A DNA stretch of 44,389 nt from assembly GCF_900162825.1 (NCBI RefSeq), contig NZ_FUGE01000214.1, positions 1 through 44,389 of the forward strand. Direction: 5' to 3'. The stretch comes from Psychrobacter piechaudii (lineage in GTDB: Bacteria; Pseudomonadota; Gammaproteobacteria; Pseudomonadales; Moraxellaceae). A model generated the notes under the pieces. It did no database searches. It saw only the letters and a program-made list of their open reading frames with translations, and was not told the DNA's origin. Shown one piece after another: positions 25,499 through 33,084 of the stretch. The translations under genes and the position numbers were made by a program. The first letter of the stretch is position 1; the number at the start of each line of letters is the position of its first letter.

Positions 25499-26935
25499 TT
25501 ACATGTTAATAGGCACAAACTTACTCAGGGTGTCATAGGTGTTGGTTCTGGCATTTAATACCGTTAAAAAGGTATAGGCGCCAATAAACTTACGACTGAT
25601 AAACATAAATTCTTTTGGGGGTAAACTGAACTCGCGAGACTGCATAGCACTGGCTGAGCCTTCCATCAGTCGCTTATGTAAATTGCTATTGGCCCAGTGG
25701 TAATAGCCATGTTCATCTATCAAATCACTGGACTTATTTTGCGGCAAGCTAGGATTTCTAAAGGGTTCTGTCGCCAATAAGAAAACCTCGGCCATATTGG
25801 CTTTTACCTCCAAGCTCATAATATCGAAGAATTCATAGCCTTGCATGGCATCCATCATTTGCTGCTTATCATAATTAAAACCTGCTAACATAAGATTGCG
25901 GGCAATTTTTAATAAATCATCATCGAACTGACGCATGGCCCCGAAGTCTAATAAAATAAGCTTGTCTTTGCCATCTGGCTTATCTGCAGGCTCTGAGCGA
26001 ATTAAATAGTTACCAAAATTGGGGTCAGTTTGCATCTCTCCCCAAACAAAGATTTCATTGAGCATGATATCGATAGCGGCTTTACCTAAAGCATCTCGGC
26101 GACGTTGTGGTAAAGCTTTTAGGTTAGCATTGGTAACTGGAACCCCTTCTTCAAAGCTTAGGCACAGTAGTCTTGGGGTAGAGTAGGCTTCATAAACTTT
26201 AGGAACTCCGTAACGCTCATCATCTTTTAGGCGCTCATAAAAGCGCATAGTGGTCTGGGCTTCTGCAACATAGTCCACCTCGACCTTTAATAAATCGCTA
26301 ATTTCATTAAACCATTCATCTAACGCTTTGGTTTGCGGTACTGCGTTAGTCACTTTTAATAAGTGCTTGAATAAGCTTAAGTCCGAATCAATAGCATCCG
26401 CAACGCCAGGATATTGGACCTTAAGTACTACCTGTTGACCTGTAGACTTAATGGTAGCTCGGTGTACTTGTGCCAAGGACGCTGTGCCAATAGGAGTCGG
26501 GGAAACCTCTAACTCATCTAAACGGTTGCCAAGCTGTTGGCGTAGAGCAGACTCTACTACTGGCCATGACAAGCTTGCGGTACTGTCATTCAAGCGATGT
26601 AAGGCTGCAGTTATTTCAGGATGTAAGAAATGCTCACCGTATAAAGCCAGCATTTGACCAATCTTCACTACTGAACCTTTTAGCTTACCTAATTCATCTG
26701 CTAAATAAGCCGCTTGCTCTTTCATAAACTCTTGGTTGCGAGAGGCTCTTTCTTCTTTACTTAGAAAAAGACCGCTAAAGCTGTTGCCTGCCCAACGTCT
26801 TCCTAAATTTAAAGAGGTTTTGGCCATAGAAAGACGGCGATCTAAACGAGAAGTCTTAAGTTCACCCATCTCATTTGTTAAACGGCTTTTTGGTAAGTCT
26901 GTTTGTGGCGGTGTTGAAGAATGTGAATTTGACAT
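25499..26935 (-). CDS. AarF/ABC1/UbiB (ADCK) family atypical kinase
   Basis: Atypical protein-kinase-like ATPase of 478 aa. Family features in order: the inhibitory KxGQ motif (K91-I-G-Q94) in LKGSVVKIGQ, the Ala-rich nucleotide loop PIGTASLAQVHRA, the lysine in VVLKVQYPG, the catalytic-loop version TDPNFGNYLI (HADPHPGN in UbiB) and the metal-binding DFG in LILLDFGAM. UbiB itself supports ubiquinone synthesis and has C-terminal membrane helices. This protein lacks obvious ones and no ubi genes are nearby, so I assign only the family. It is monocistronic and convergent with the TrmB-like gene. Confidence 0.85.
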   Translation of the reverse strand: MSNSHSSTPPQTDLPKSRLTNEMGELKTSRLDRRLSMAKTSLNLGRRWAGNSFSGLFLSKEERASRNQEFMKEQAAYLADELGKLKGSVVKIGQMLALYGEHFLHPEITAALHRLNDSTASLSWPVVESALRQQLGNRLDELEVSPTPIGTASLAQVHRATIKSTGQQVVLKVQYPGVADAIDSDLSLFKHLLKVTNAVPQTKALDEWFNEISDLLKVEVDYVAEAQTTMRFYERLKDDERYGVPKVYEAYSTPRLLCLSFEEGVPVTNANLKALPQRRRDALGKAAIDIMLNEIFVWGEMQTDPNFGNYLIRSEPADKPDGKDKLILLDFGAMRQFDDDLLKIARNLMLAGFNYDKQQMMDAMQGYEFFDIMSLEVKANMAEVFLLATEPFRNPSLPQNKSSDLIDEHGYYHWANSNLHKRLMEGSASAMQSREFSLPPKEFMFISRKFIGAYTFLTVLNARTNTYDTLSKFVPINM

Positions 26936-27084
26936 GTTTTAACCATTTAGAAAACTAAAGCTGTGGCTATGTTGGCCTTTAAACAGCAATATAAGTAATT
27001 AGGGTTGGCACAAATATCCTGATAGTTATTAACTTATAATTATTTTAACCGTACCAATTAAGGCTACTTTTTTGTTGGCTTGCT

Positions 27085-27116
27085 TTCTAGAGTAGCATTG
27101 TTCTAGAGTAGCATCG
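27085..27116 (+). repeat. 16-bp tandem duplication
   Basis: Two adjacent copies of TTCTAGAGTAGCATYG differ at one base. The region has no gene. Confidence 0.8.
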
Positions 27117-27192
27117 TTATTGTTGTGACGCACTGACCTAAGAGTTTTAATAACCAACTTAGTAAAATAGCTAGGTATCTAATATGTCAATG

Positions 27193-27230
27193 GGGCTAAA
27201 TACCCACAAAACAATGGTAATATTTAGCCC
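27193..27230 (-). terminator. Hairpin downstream of purD
   Basis: GGGCTAAATA / TATTTAGCCC forms a perfect 10-bp stem with an 18-nt loop, 43 bp after the purD stop. There is no T run, so it may be a transcript-end stabiliser rather than an intrinsic terminator. Confidence 0.4.
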
Positions 27231-27272
27231 TATGATTTATATCACAATAAAGCCAATAAAGAGGGTGCTTTA

Positions 27273-28553
27273 TTAGCCACGGTTAACTGCTCTATAACCA
27301 ATGTCACGGCGATAATGTGCACCTTCAAACTGAATAGAAGCGGTAACTTTTAAAGCTTCACTCTGTGCATCGGCAATGGTATCCCCTAAAGCTGTAACAC
27401 AAAGCACACGGCCACCATTAGTGACAACATGTTCGCCATCGGCTTTAGTCCCGGCATGGAATACTTTAGTGGTTTCGCTGCTTTCTAGCTCTGGAAGACC
27501 AGTAATCACATCCCCTTTAGAAGACGTTTCAGGATAGCCTTTTGAAGCCAGTACAATACCTAAGGCCGCACGCTCATCCCACTCAGCAGATTCTGGTAAT
27601 TCACCCGCAATTCCTTGTTGGACAAGTTTCACCAATGAGCTTTTTAGGCGCATTAAGATAGGCTGAGTTTCAGGGTCGCCAAAGCGGCAGTTAAATTCAA
27701 TAACGTAAGGATCGTTTTTGTCATCAATCATTAGACCCGCATACAAGAAACCGGTGTAGGGGTGACCTGCTTGCTTCATGGCATCAACTACAGGCTGAAT
27801 AACTTGATCGATAACCTTTTGATGAACCTCTTGAGTCACTACAGGGGCGGGCGAGTAAGCACCCATACCGCCAGTATTTGGTCCAGTATCACCTTCGCCC
27901 ACACGTTTGTGGTCTTGGCTAGTGGCCATAGGTAAGATATTTTCGCCATCAATCATACAGATAAAGCTGGCTTCTTCCCCTTGTAAAAACTGCTCAATTA
28001 CCACACGGCTACCGGCATCCCCAAATTTATTGTCGCCAAGCATATCTTCAATAGCGCTGTGAGCTTGTTCGATAGTTTCAGCTACGATAACCCCTTTACC
28101 TGCTGCTAGGCCATCTGCTTTGACTACAATGGGTGCACCATTTTCATTGATATAAGCTTTAGCAGCTTCTATGTCAGTAAAAGCCTCATATTTCGCAGTT
28201 GGGATATTATTGGCCTGCATAAACTCTTTTGCAAAAGTCTTAGAGCCTTCAAGCTGGGCACAATATTGAGTCGGGCCCCAAGTGGCGATATTTGCTTTTT
28301 TGCAGTCATCTACTAAGCCAGCTACTAAAGGAGCTTCTGGGCCTACGATGATGAGCTCAACTTTATTTTGTTGACAAAAATCAATAACCGCTTGGTGATC
28401 TGTGGTATCAAGGTCAATATTTTCACATTTTGGTTCAAGAGCTGTACCAGCGTTGCCATTGGCCACATAGACTGTGGTGACATCGGCGTCTTTTGCACAT
28501 TGCCACGCTAGTGCATGTTCACGACCGCCAGAACCAATAATTAAAATATTCAT
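27273..28553 (-). CDS. purD: Phosphoribosylamine-glycine ligase (PurD)
   Basis: GAR synthetase joins glycine to phosphoribosylamine with ATP, the second step of purine synthesis. The N-domain begins MNILIIGSGGREHALAWQ. The ATP-grasp domain shows PIVVKADGLAAGKGVIVA, EEASFICMIDGENILPMATSQDHKR and NTGGMGAYSPAP, and the metal-binding FLYAGLMIDDKNDPYVIEFNCRFGDPETQP. The closing YRAVNRG is typical. At 426 aa it has normal length. An AAGG site precedes the ATG. purH, its common partner, is not adjacent, and no partner lies in the 250 bp upstream. Confidence 0.97.
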   Translation of the reverse strand: MNILIIGSGGREHALAWQCAKDADVTTVYVANGNAGTALEPKCENIDLDTTDHQAVIDFCQQNKVELIIVGPEAPLVAGLVDDCKKANIATWGPTQYCAQLEGSKTFAKEFMQANNIPTAKYEAFTDIEAAKAYINENGAPIVVKADGLAAGKGVIVAETIEQAHSAIEDMLGDNKFGDAGSRVVIEQFLQGEEASFICMIDGENILPMATSQDHKRVGEGDTGPNTGGMGAYSPAPVVTQEVHQKVIDQVIQPVVDAMKQAGHPYTGFLYAGLMIDDKNDPYVIEFNCRFGDPETQPILMRLKSSLVKLVQQGIAGELPESAEWDERAALGIVLASKGYPETSSKGDVITGLPELESSETTKVFHAGTKADGEHVVTNGGRVLCVTALGDTIADAQSEALKVTASIQFEGAHYRRDIGYRAVNRG

Positions 28554-28711
28554 ATATATCCTTGTTAACTTAATGAGGTATGTTTATTAATGGGGAAATA
28601 TTACACAATAGGCCGGTTGCTATTGGCGATATAAAAAGGCACAACATAATCTGGCCCATAGTATATGGGATAATTAGAATTCATTTTATCAAAATATAGC
28701 CATTAGGTGCA

Positions 28712-28749
28712 GGTTTGTTACCTTGCCAGTCTATTATTGGTAAGAAACC
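28712..28749 (+). promoter_or_regulatory. Imperfect hairpin upstream of the DUF2905 gene
   Basis: GGTTT-G-TTACC pairs with GGTAA-G-AAACC: two 5-bp helices separated by one G-G mismatch, with a 16-nt loop. It lies 58 bp before the ATG and lacks a T run, so it may be a leader structure. Confidence 0.35.
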
Positions 28750-28806
28750 CCTAAAATAGTAGGTTTAATTTATTATTGATAGTTTTTTAACTCAAAGGAG
28801 GATGTT

Positions 28807-29013
28807 ATGGCAAAGGTTTTAATATTGATTGGGGTGGTTTTAGTGGTGCTAGGCCTAATTTGGAGTGCTTTTCCAGGAGCTTTTTCTTGGTTGGGGAAAC
28901 TGCCTGGTGATATTCGTTATGAATCAGGTAATACTCGAGTGTATTTCCCAATAGTCACTATGATTGTGGTGAGTGTGGTACTTAGTATCTTACTTAATAT
29001 ATTTAGACGTTAA
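28807..29013 (+). CDS. DUF2905 family small membrane protein
   Basis: Inner-membrane protein of 68 aa. It has one hydrophobic helix at residues ~3-25, a conserved centre with WLGKLPGDIRYESGNTRVYFPI, which is the DUF2905 signature, and a second helix at ~48-65 ending in a basic tail. An AAAGGAGG site 6 nt before the ATG is the strongest ribosome-binding site in this part. It stands alone between purD (divergent) and metN. Function is unknown in the family. Confidence 0.85.
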   Translation: MAKVLILIGVVLVVLGLIWSAFPGAFSWLGKLPGDIRYESGNTRVYFPIVTMIVVSVVLSILLNIFRR

Positions 29014-29167
29014 GTGGCTAGTCGGATTTTTAGTCCAATTTTCGAGACCCCTTAATGCCAAGAATTTCTATGGCCAATTGATGGGGTTAATTGTATGAAT
29101 TGAATTTAGATATTCTAGTTAATCATGGCTTTTGTTTGGATAAATTGATGTTATAAACAGTGCAGTA

Positions 29168-29176
29168 TGCTATATT
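29168..29176 (+). promoter_or_regulatory. Extended -10 promoter candidate for metN
   Basis: TGCTATATT lies about 93 bp upstream of the metN start. The only -35-like element, TTGATG, is 20 bp away, so extended -10 use is more likely. Confidence 0.4.
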
Positions 29177-29198
29177 ATTGCGCTTTGTAATTTTCATT

Positions 29199-29216
29199 AC
29201 AGTCGATTTAGACTGT
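29199..29216. promoter_or_regulatory. Inverted repeat in the metN leader
   Basis: ACAGTC-N6-GACTGT lies about 20 bp downstream of the predicted -10, where a repressor could bind. It is not a MetJ box (AGACGTCT) pair. Confidence 0.35.
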
Positions 29217-29268
29217 GTTTGTTTCCTAAATTCAGTGTAACTTCAAAAGCTGTAAACCGTTATTCAAG

Positions 29269-30033
29269 ATGACTGCCATGAGCGATATGATTGTTCTAGA
29301 TCAAGTATACAAAAAATTCCAGACTCAAAAGGATGGTAAAACCCATTGGTTTACTGCTGTCGAACCGATTTCATTGACTGTTAAGCAGGGAGAAATCTTT
29401 GGTTTGATGGGGTATTCTGGGGCAGGGAAATCGACCTTATTGCGCTTAATGAATTTGCTTGAACGTCCTGATGGCGGCACAGTTACTATCGATGGTGAAG
29501 TGCTGACTGATATGAATCCAAAACAGTTAAGGGTTGCTCGTCATAATGTCGGTATGATTTTTCAGCAGTTTAACTTGATGTCTAATAAAACTGTTTTTGA
29601 AAATGTGGCGTTTAACTTAAAAGTTGCAGGCTATGCCAAAGATAATATTTATGCTCGAGTCATGGAGTGTTTGGAGATCGTTAATTTAACCGATCGAGCC
29701 AATCATTATCCTGCTCAGCTTTCAGGCGGACAAAAGCAGCGCGTTGGTATTGCCCGTGCTATTGCTCCTAATCCAAAAGTACTTTTGGCTGATGAGCCGA
29801 CCAGTGCCCTTGACCCTTCGACTACTAGAGCCTTATTAAGCACCTTAAAAGAAGTGAATGAAAAGTTGGGTGTGACCATTGTCATCGTAACTCATGAAAT
29901 GAGCGTTATTCGCCGTATTTGTAATCGTGCTGCATTGTTGCATGAAGGCCATTTACTTGAGGTGGCTGATGTTGTTGATGGTCAAATTATAGCCACCACT
30001 GAAGTGGGTCGCGGCTTGGTTCAGGAGGACTAA
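29269..30033 (+). CDS. metN: Methionine ABC transporter ATPase, short form
   Basis: Cytoplasmic ATPase that powers methionine import with MetI and MetQ. Walker A is GYSGAGKST, the signature is LSGGQKQRVGIARA, Walker B is VLLADEPTSALDP and the switch histidine is in IVTHEM. MetN of E. coli is about 340 aa, with a C-terminal NIL (ferredoxin-like) domain that binds methionine and shuts the transporter. This protein ends at 254 aa, and the reading frame closes cleanly 2 bp before metI, so that sensor is absent. Starts at 29278 or 29287 are possible; none has a strong ribosome-binding site. Confidence 0.85.
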   Translation: MTAMSDMIVLDQVYKKFQTQKDGKTHWFTAVEPISLTVKQGEIFGLMGYSGAGKSTLLRLMNLLERPDGGTVTIDGEVLTDMNPKQLRVARHNVGMIFQQFNLMSNKTVFENVAFNLKVAGYAKDNIYARVMECLEIVNLTDRANHYPAQLSGGQKQRVGIARAIAPNPKVLLADEPTSALDPSTTRALLSTLKEVNEKLGVTIVIVTHEMSVIRRICNRAALLHEGHLLEVADVVDGQIIATTEVGRGLVQED

Positions 30034-30035
30034 TA

Positions 30036-30719
30036 ATGTTAGCAATGAGTTTTAACGATGCCACAGCCCGTCTTTGGGAGCTGCGTAATGAAATCTGGCA
30101 AGCGATGATTGATACCTTTGTGATGTTAGGTATATCGACCGTAGCGGCCATTATTATCGGTGGCTTGTTTGGGGTGTTTTTATTCTTAACCAGTGATAAG
30201 CAGTTGCTGCAAAATAAGAGCTTTTATGCGCTTCTAGGCGGTATAACCAACTTTATGCGAGCTTTCCCCTTCGTTATCTTAATGATTGCGATGACTCCCT
30301 TTACCAAATCCTTAATCGGAACCAGTATTGGTCCTATTGCTGCATCGTTAGTATTGGCGCTGGCAGGCTCGTTTTACTTTGCTCGATTAGTCGAACAGAA
30401 CCTTAGAGAAGTACCACGCGGTATTGTTGAGGCTACCGAATCTATGGGAGCCACTCCTTTTACCATTATCAAAGTGTTATTGACCGAAGCCCGTTCAGGA
30501 TTGGTGCTATCAGTAACCATACTTTGTATTAGCTTACTGTCTTATTCAGCGGCAGCTGGTATGATTGGTGGCGGTGGTTTGGGCGACTTGGCCATTCGTT
30601 ATGGTTACTATCGTTATCAAACTGAAGTTATGATCTTTATTGTGATTATGCTTTCAATTATGGTAATTGGTATTCAGGGTATTGGTAACTTATTAGCGGC
30701 CAAACTTGATAAGCGTTAA
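30036..30719 (+). CDS. metI: Methionine ABC transporter permease
   Basis: Inner-membrane permease of 227 aa with about five helices. The EAA-loop region reads LREVPRGIVEATESMGATPFTIIKVLLTEA, and the family-typical AAGMIGGGGLGDLAIRYGYYRY follows. AGGAGG lies within the last codons of metN and the two genes are 2 bp apart, so they are translationally linked. With metQ downstream, the set is the MetNIQ uptake system for L- and D-methionine. Confidence 0.9.
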   Translation: MLAMSFNDATARLWELRNEIWQAMIDTFVMLGISTVAAIIIGGLFGVFLFLTSDKQLLQNKSFYALLGGITNFMRAFPFVILMIAMTPFTKSLIGTSIGPIAASLVLALAGSFYFARLVEQNLREVPRGIVEATESMGATPFTIIKVLLTEARSGLVLSVTILCISLLSYSAAAGMIGGGGLGDLAIRYGYYRYQTEVMIFIVIMLSIMVIGIQGIGNLLAAKLDKR

Positions 30720-30860
30720 TTGCAGATTTTTGACAGTAGCGCTGAACCTTTAGTGCCTTGTAGTATTTTAATGCTAATGCCTTAATGAATTTTATTCATA
30801 AGTAGTGCCAAAAGTTTCATGTAGAAGCTTGCAGATATCGGTTAGAATGTAACCCATAAA

Positions 30861-30892
30861 CTGCAGTAACAATTATTAATTCTGTAGTAACA
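30861..30892 (+). promoter_or_regulatory. Direct repeats in the metI-metQ spacer
   Basis: CTGCAGTAACA (30861-30871) and CTGTAGTAACA (30882-30892) repeat with a 21-bp period, two helical turns, in the 240-bp spacer before metQ. This is a plausible tandem protein-binding site, suggesting metQ has its own promoter. Confidence 0.35.
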
Positions 30893-30959
30893 TTTTAACT
30901 TTAATGAGCCTTTACAAAATTATTTGCTAAAGGCCCCTTCTTATTTAAAGGATTGATCC

Positions 30960-31847
30960 ATGAAAATAGCTGAAATTCGTAAGCAAATTTTTGCCGCAGC
31001 CGCCATAGCTGGTATTTCAGGCCTAGCATTAGTAGGTTGTAATAACAGTGCTAACCAAGACGCAGCCAATGCTGATGCCGGTGCTGCTACTGAAGAGAAA
31101 AAGACTATTGTAATCGGCACCACTGAAGGTGACTTCGCTGATATGGTTCGCGATCAAGTTAAAGGCGAGCTTGAAGCACAAGGGTATACGGTTAAGCTGA
31201 CGACTTTCACAGATTATGTTCGTCCTAACTTAGCGCTAGCTGAAGGTGATTTGGATATTAACATCTTCCAACACAAGCCTTATTTAGATACTTTTAAAGC
31301 AGAAAATAACTTAGATCTTGTTGAAGTATTCCAAGTACCTACCGCACCACTAGGGGTGTACAGTGGTAAGAAGAAGTCTTTAGAAGAAGCTTATGACGGT
31401 ATGAAAGTATCTGCACCGAACGATCCGAGTAACTTCGCTCGTGCATTAGTTATGATGGATGATTTGGGCTGGATTACCCTAAAAGACAACGTTGATCCTT
31501 TAACAGCTTCTAAGTCTGATATCGCTACTAACCCAAAAAACATTGATATCATTGAGTTAGAAGCAGCGCAGTTACCTCGTGCTCGTGATGATGTTGACTT
31601 TGCTATCATCAACGGTAACTACGCTACTGACTCTGGTATTAAGCTAACAGAAGCTTTATTCCAAGAAGCCAGCTTTGCCTATGTTAACTGGTCAGCGATT
31701 AAAGCGTCCGATAAAGATGCAAAATGGGTTAAAGATGTAACAGACGCTTATAACTCAGAAAGCTTTAAGGCTTATGCGCACGAATCTTTCCCAGGTTATA
31801 AGTATCCAAAAATCTGGGGTGAAGGCCAAGAAGCAGAGGCTAAATAG
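30960..31847 (+). CDS. metQ: Methionine-binding lipoprotein MetQ (NlpA family)
   Basis: Periplasmic lipoprotein that delivers methionine to MetNI, 295 aa. The signal peptide ends at the lipobox LVGC (C27). After an Asn/Ala-rich linker, the NlpA domain begins with KTIVIGTTEGDFADMV and includes YVRPNLALAEGDLDINIFQHKPYLD, SAPNDPSNFARAL and the AIINGNYATDSG block; these are conserved in MetQ. The spacer from metI (240 bp) is long for an operon and carries direct repeats. A hairpin pair follows the stop. Confidence 0.9.
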   Translation: MKIAEIRKQIFAAAAIAGISGLALVGCNNSANQDAANADAGAATEEKKTIVIGTTEGDFADMVRDQVKGELEAQGYTVKLTTFTDYVRPNLALAEGDLDINIFQHKPYLDTFKAENNLDLVEVFQVPTAPLGVYSGKKKSLEEAYDGMKVSAPNDPSNFARALVMMDDLGWITLKDNVDPLTASKSDIATNPKNIDIIELEAAQLPRARDDVDFAIINGNYATDSGIKLTEALFQEASFAYVNWSAIKASDKDAKWVKDVTDAYNSESFKAYAHESFPGYKYPKIWGEGQEAEAK

Positions 31848-32155
31848 TCTGCTGTAACTCACTTTAAGGGTGGTGATAGTGACCACCGTTAAAGGAGGTT
31901 AAAAACCTGTTATCTGTAAGGCTTAGAGCCTGAAAGGTAGCAGGTTTTTTTATATTTGTGTTTTTATATTTTTTGGTACTGATAAAGCCTGACTGAGCCT
32001 GCTAATCTGCAAATTAACATCGAGATATGAGCAGATCTTTGGTAAACTTAGGCTCTAACTTTGATTACTGATTTTAAAGATTTTATGTTTTCCTAATGGG
32101 TAAGAAACCACACGAGCTCCATGCATGGGTTCTATAATTGAAAAATGATATCTCT
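31848..32155 (+). other. Intergenic region between metQ and the HolD-like gene
   Basis: A stem with one G-G mismatch (31863-31893) and a terminator (31901-31951) occupy the first third. Near the HolD-like start lie a palindrome CCATGCATGG (32119-32128) and TATAAT (32133-32138). No gene was recognised. Confidence 0.5.
31901..31951 (+). terminator. Terminator after metQ
   Basis: AAAACCTG / CAGGTTTT closes a branched hairpin with an inner GGC/GCC stem, followed by a T run. Confidence 0.7.
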
Positions 32156-32962
32156 ATGACCGCTGCCTATCAAGCTTCTGTAAATTCATTAACTCCCAAT
32201 AAAGGGGTAGATAGTGCTGTGCCTGCCTTATTAATTCAGCAGAGACACATATTGGGCATGATGGGGCTTAATATCTGGGTTCAGCGCGATAGAGCTACCA
32301 CCCTAGTGGACTATGATACGGCAGTTAAGCAGCACAGGGATACGATCCATGACCAAAGCAGTCCTAGTATTAGGTTAGCAGTGGTCTCTGAAACGCCAGT
32401 AGCGGCTGCTGATGAAGAGCCTAACGCAAACGCAAAACCGGATAATACTTCAACAGCAGATAGCCCAGTTGTAGACCAACCCACAGCTAACCAGGAGCAG
32501 CTAACTGCCAATCCGATACAAGCTTTAAAGAAAAAGTTCGTAGCATCTGAAGAACAGACAGCTAAGGCGAAGGTAAGCTTAGCCGATAGTTTAGAGCAAG
32601 TGGCTCCTTTTGAAATTTTGGGTGTAAGCTTTAAAGATTGGGTGTTAATAGCGGATGCTGAGGCATTGAAGCTGCCGCAGCAGTTGACTCTTTGGGAAAA
32701 TATCCTGAGTGCCTTATCGATAACTCCTCAAGTGCTAAAATTCCCGATTTGTCCAGGTATTAGCGATAAGGAGTCTGCGAATGCTAGTGTGGCAGGCTTT
32801 GTATTTTGCTTGGCCAAAAGAAATGATGTAAAAGTTGGCGCTGTAACTAATATGCCTAAAAGTTTGGAGCATCCACAGCTTACTACTTTGCCTTCTTTAG
32901 CAGATATGCTACAAGACGGTGAACTGAAAAAACAGCTGTGGCAAATGCTTAATCAACATTAA
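32156..32962 (+). CDS. Putative DNA polymerase III psi subunit (HolD-like) with a long linker
   Basis: Protein of 268 aa. Residues ~27-45 (LLIQQRHILGMMGLNIWVQR) resemble the N-terminal chi/clamp-loader-binding helix of HolD (QLQQLGITQW). Residues ~150-265 follow the HolD order: a strand (WVLIADAEAL), LWENILSALSITPQVLKF, comparable with E. coli SDVLRALTVSPDQVLQL, and finally LADMLQDGELKKQLWQML, comparable with LTDLRANPTARAALWQQI. In between is a disordered Ala/Asn/Asp/Pro-rich linker of ~100 residues, making it nearly twice E. coli HolD's length. A TTG six codons upstream is less likely; this ATG has no clear ribosome-binding site. The identity is inferred from remembered patterns. The tnpB element follows. 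Confidence 0.5.
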   Translation: MTAAYQASVNSLTPNKGVDSAVPALLIQQRHILGMMGLNIWVQRDRATTLVDYDTAVKQHRDTIHDQSSPSIRLAVVSETPVAAADEEPNANAKPDNTSTADSPVVDQPTANQEQLTANPIQALKKKFVASEEQTAKAKVSLADSLEQVAPFEILGVSFKDWVLIADAEALKLPQQLTLWENILSALSITPQVLKFPICPGISDKESANASVAGFVFCLAKRNDVKVGAVTNMPKSLEHPQLTTLPSLADMLQDGELKKQLWQMLNQH

Positions 32963-33084
32963 AGTCGTTCCTCTTTTGAATAAATACTGAGTCAGTTAAC
33001 AGTGTTTATCACCGGTCACCATAAAACCATCCGTTTCAAGGGGGGGATATAAGATGACATATACTGTCGTGATAAGTAATTAAA

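Larger units (their letters stand above)
26936..27272. other. Intergenic region between purD and the ABC1 kinase gene
   Basis: This 337-bp AT-rich spacer contains two tandem 16-bp units TTCTAGAGTAGCATYG (27085-27116) and an inverted repeat near the purD end. Nothing coding was recognised. Confidence 0.5.

Noticed and set aside
33001-33084. A tnpA gene or clear left end further upstream of tnpB
   Set aside because: No TnpA-like frame exists there. Only the hairpin at 33085 is a plausible left-end element.
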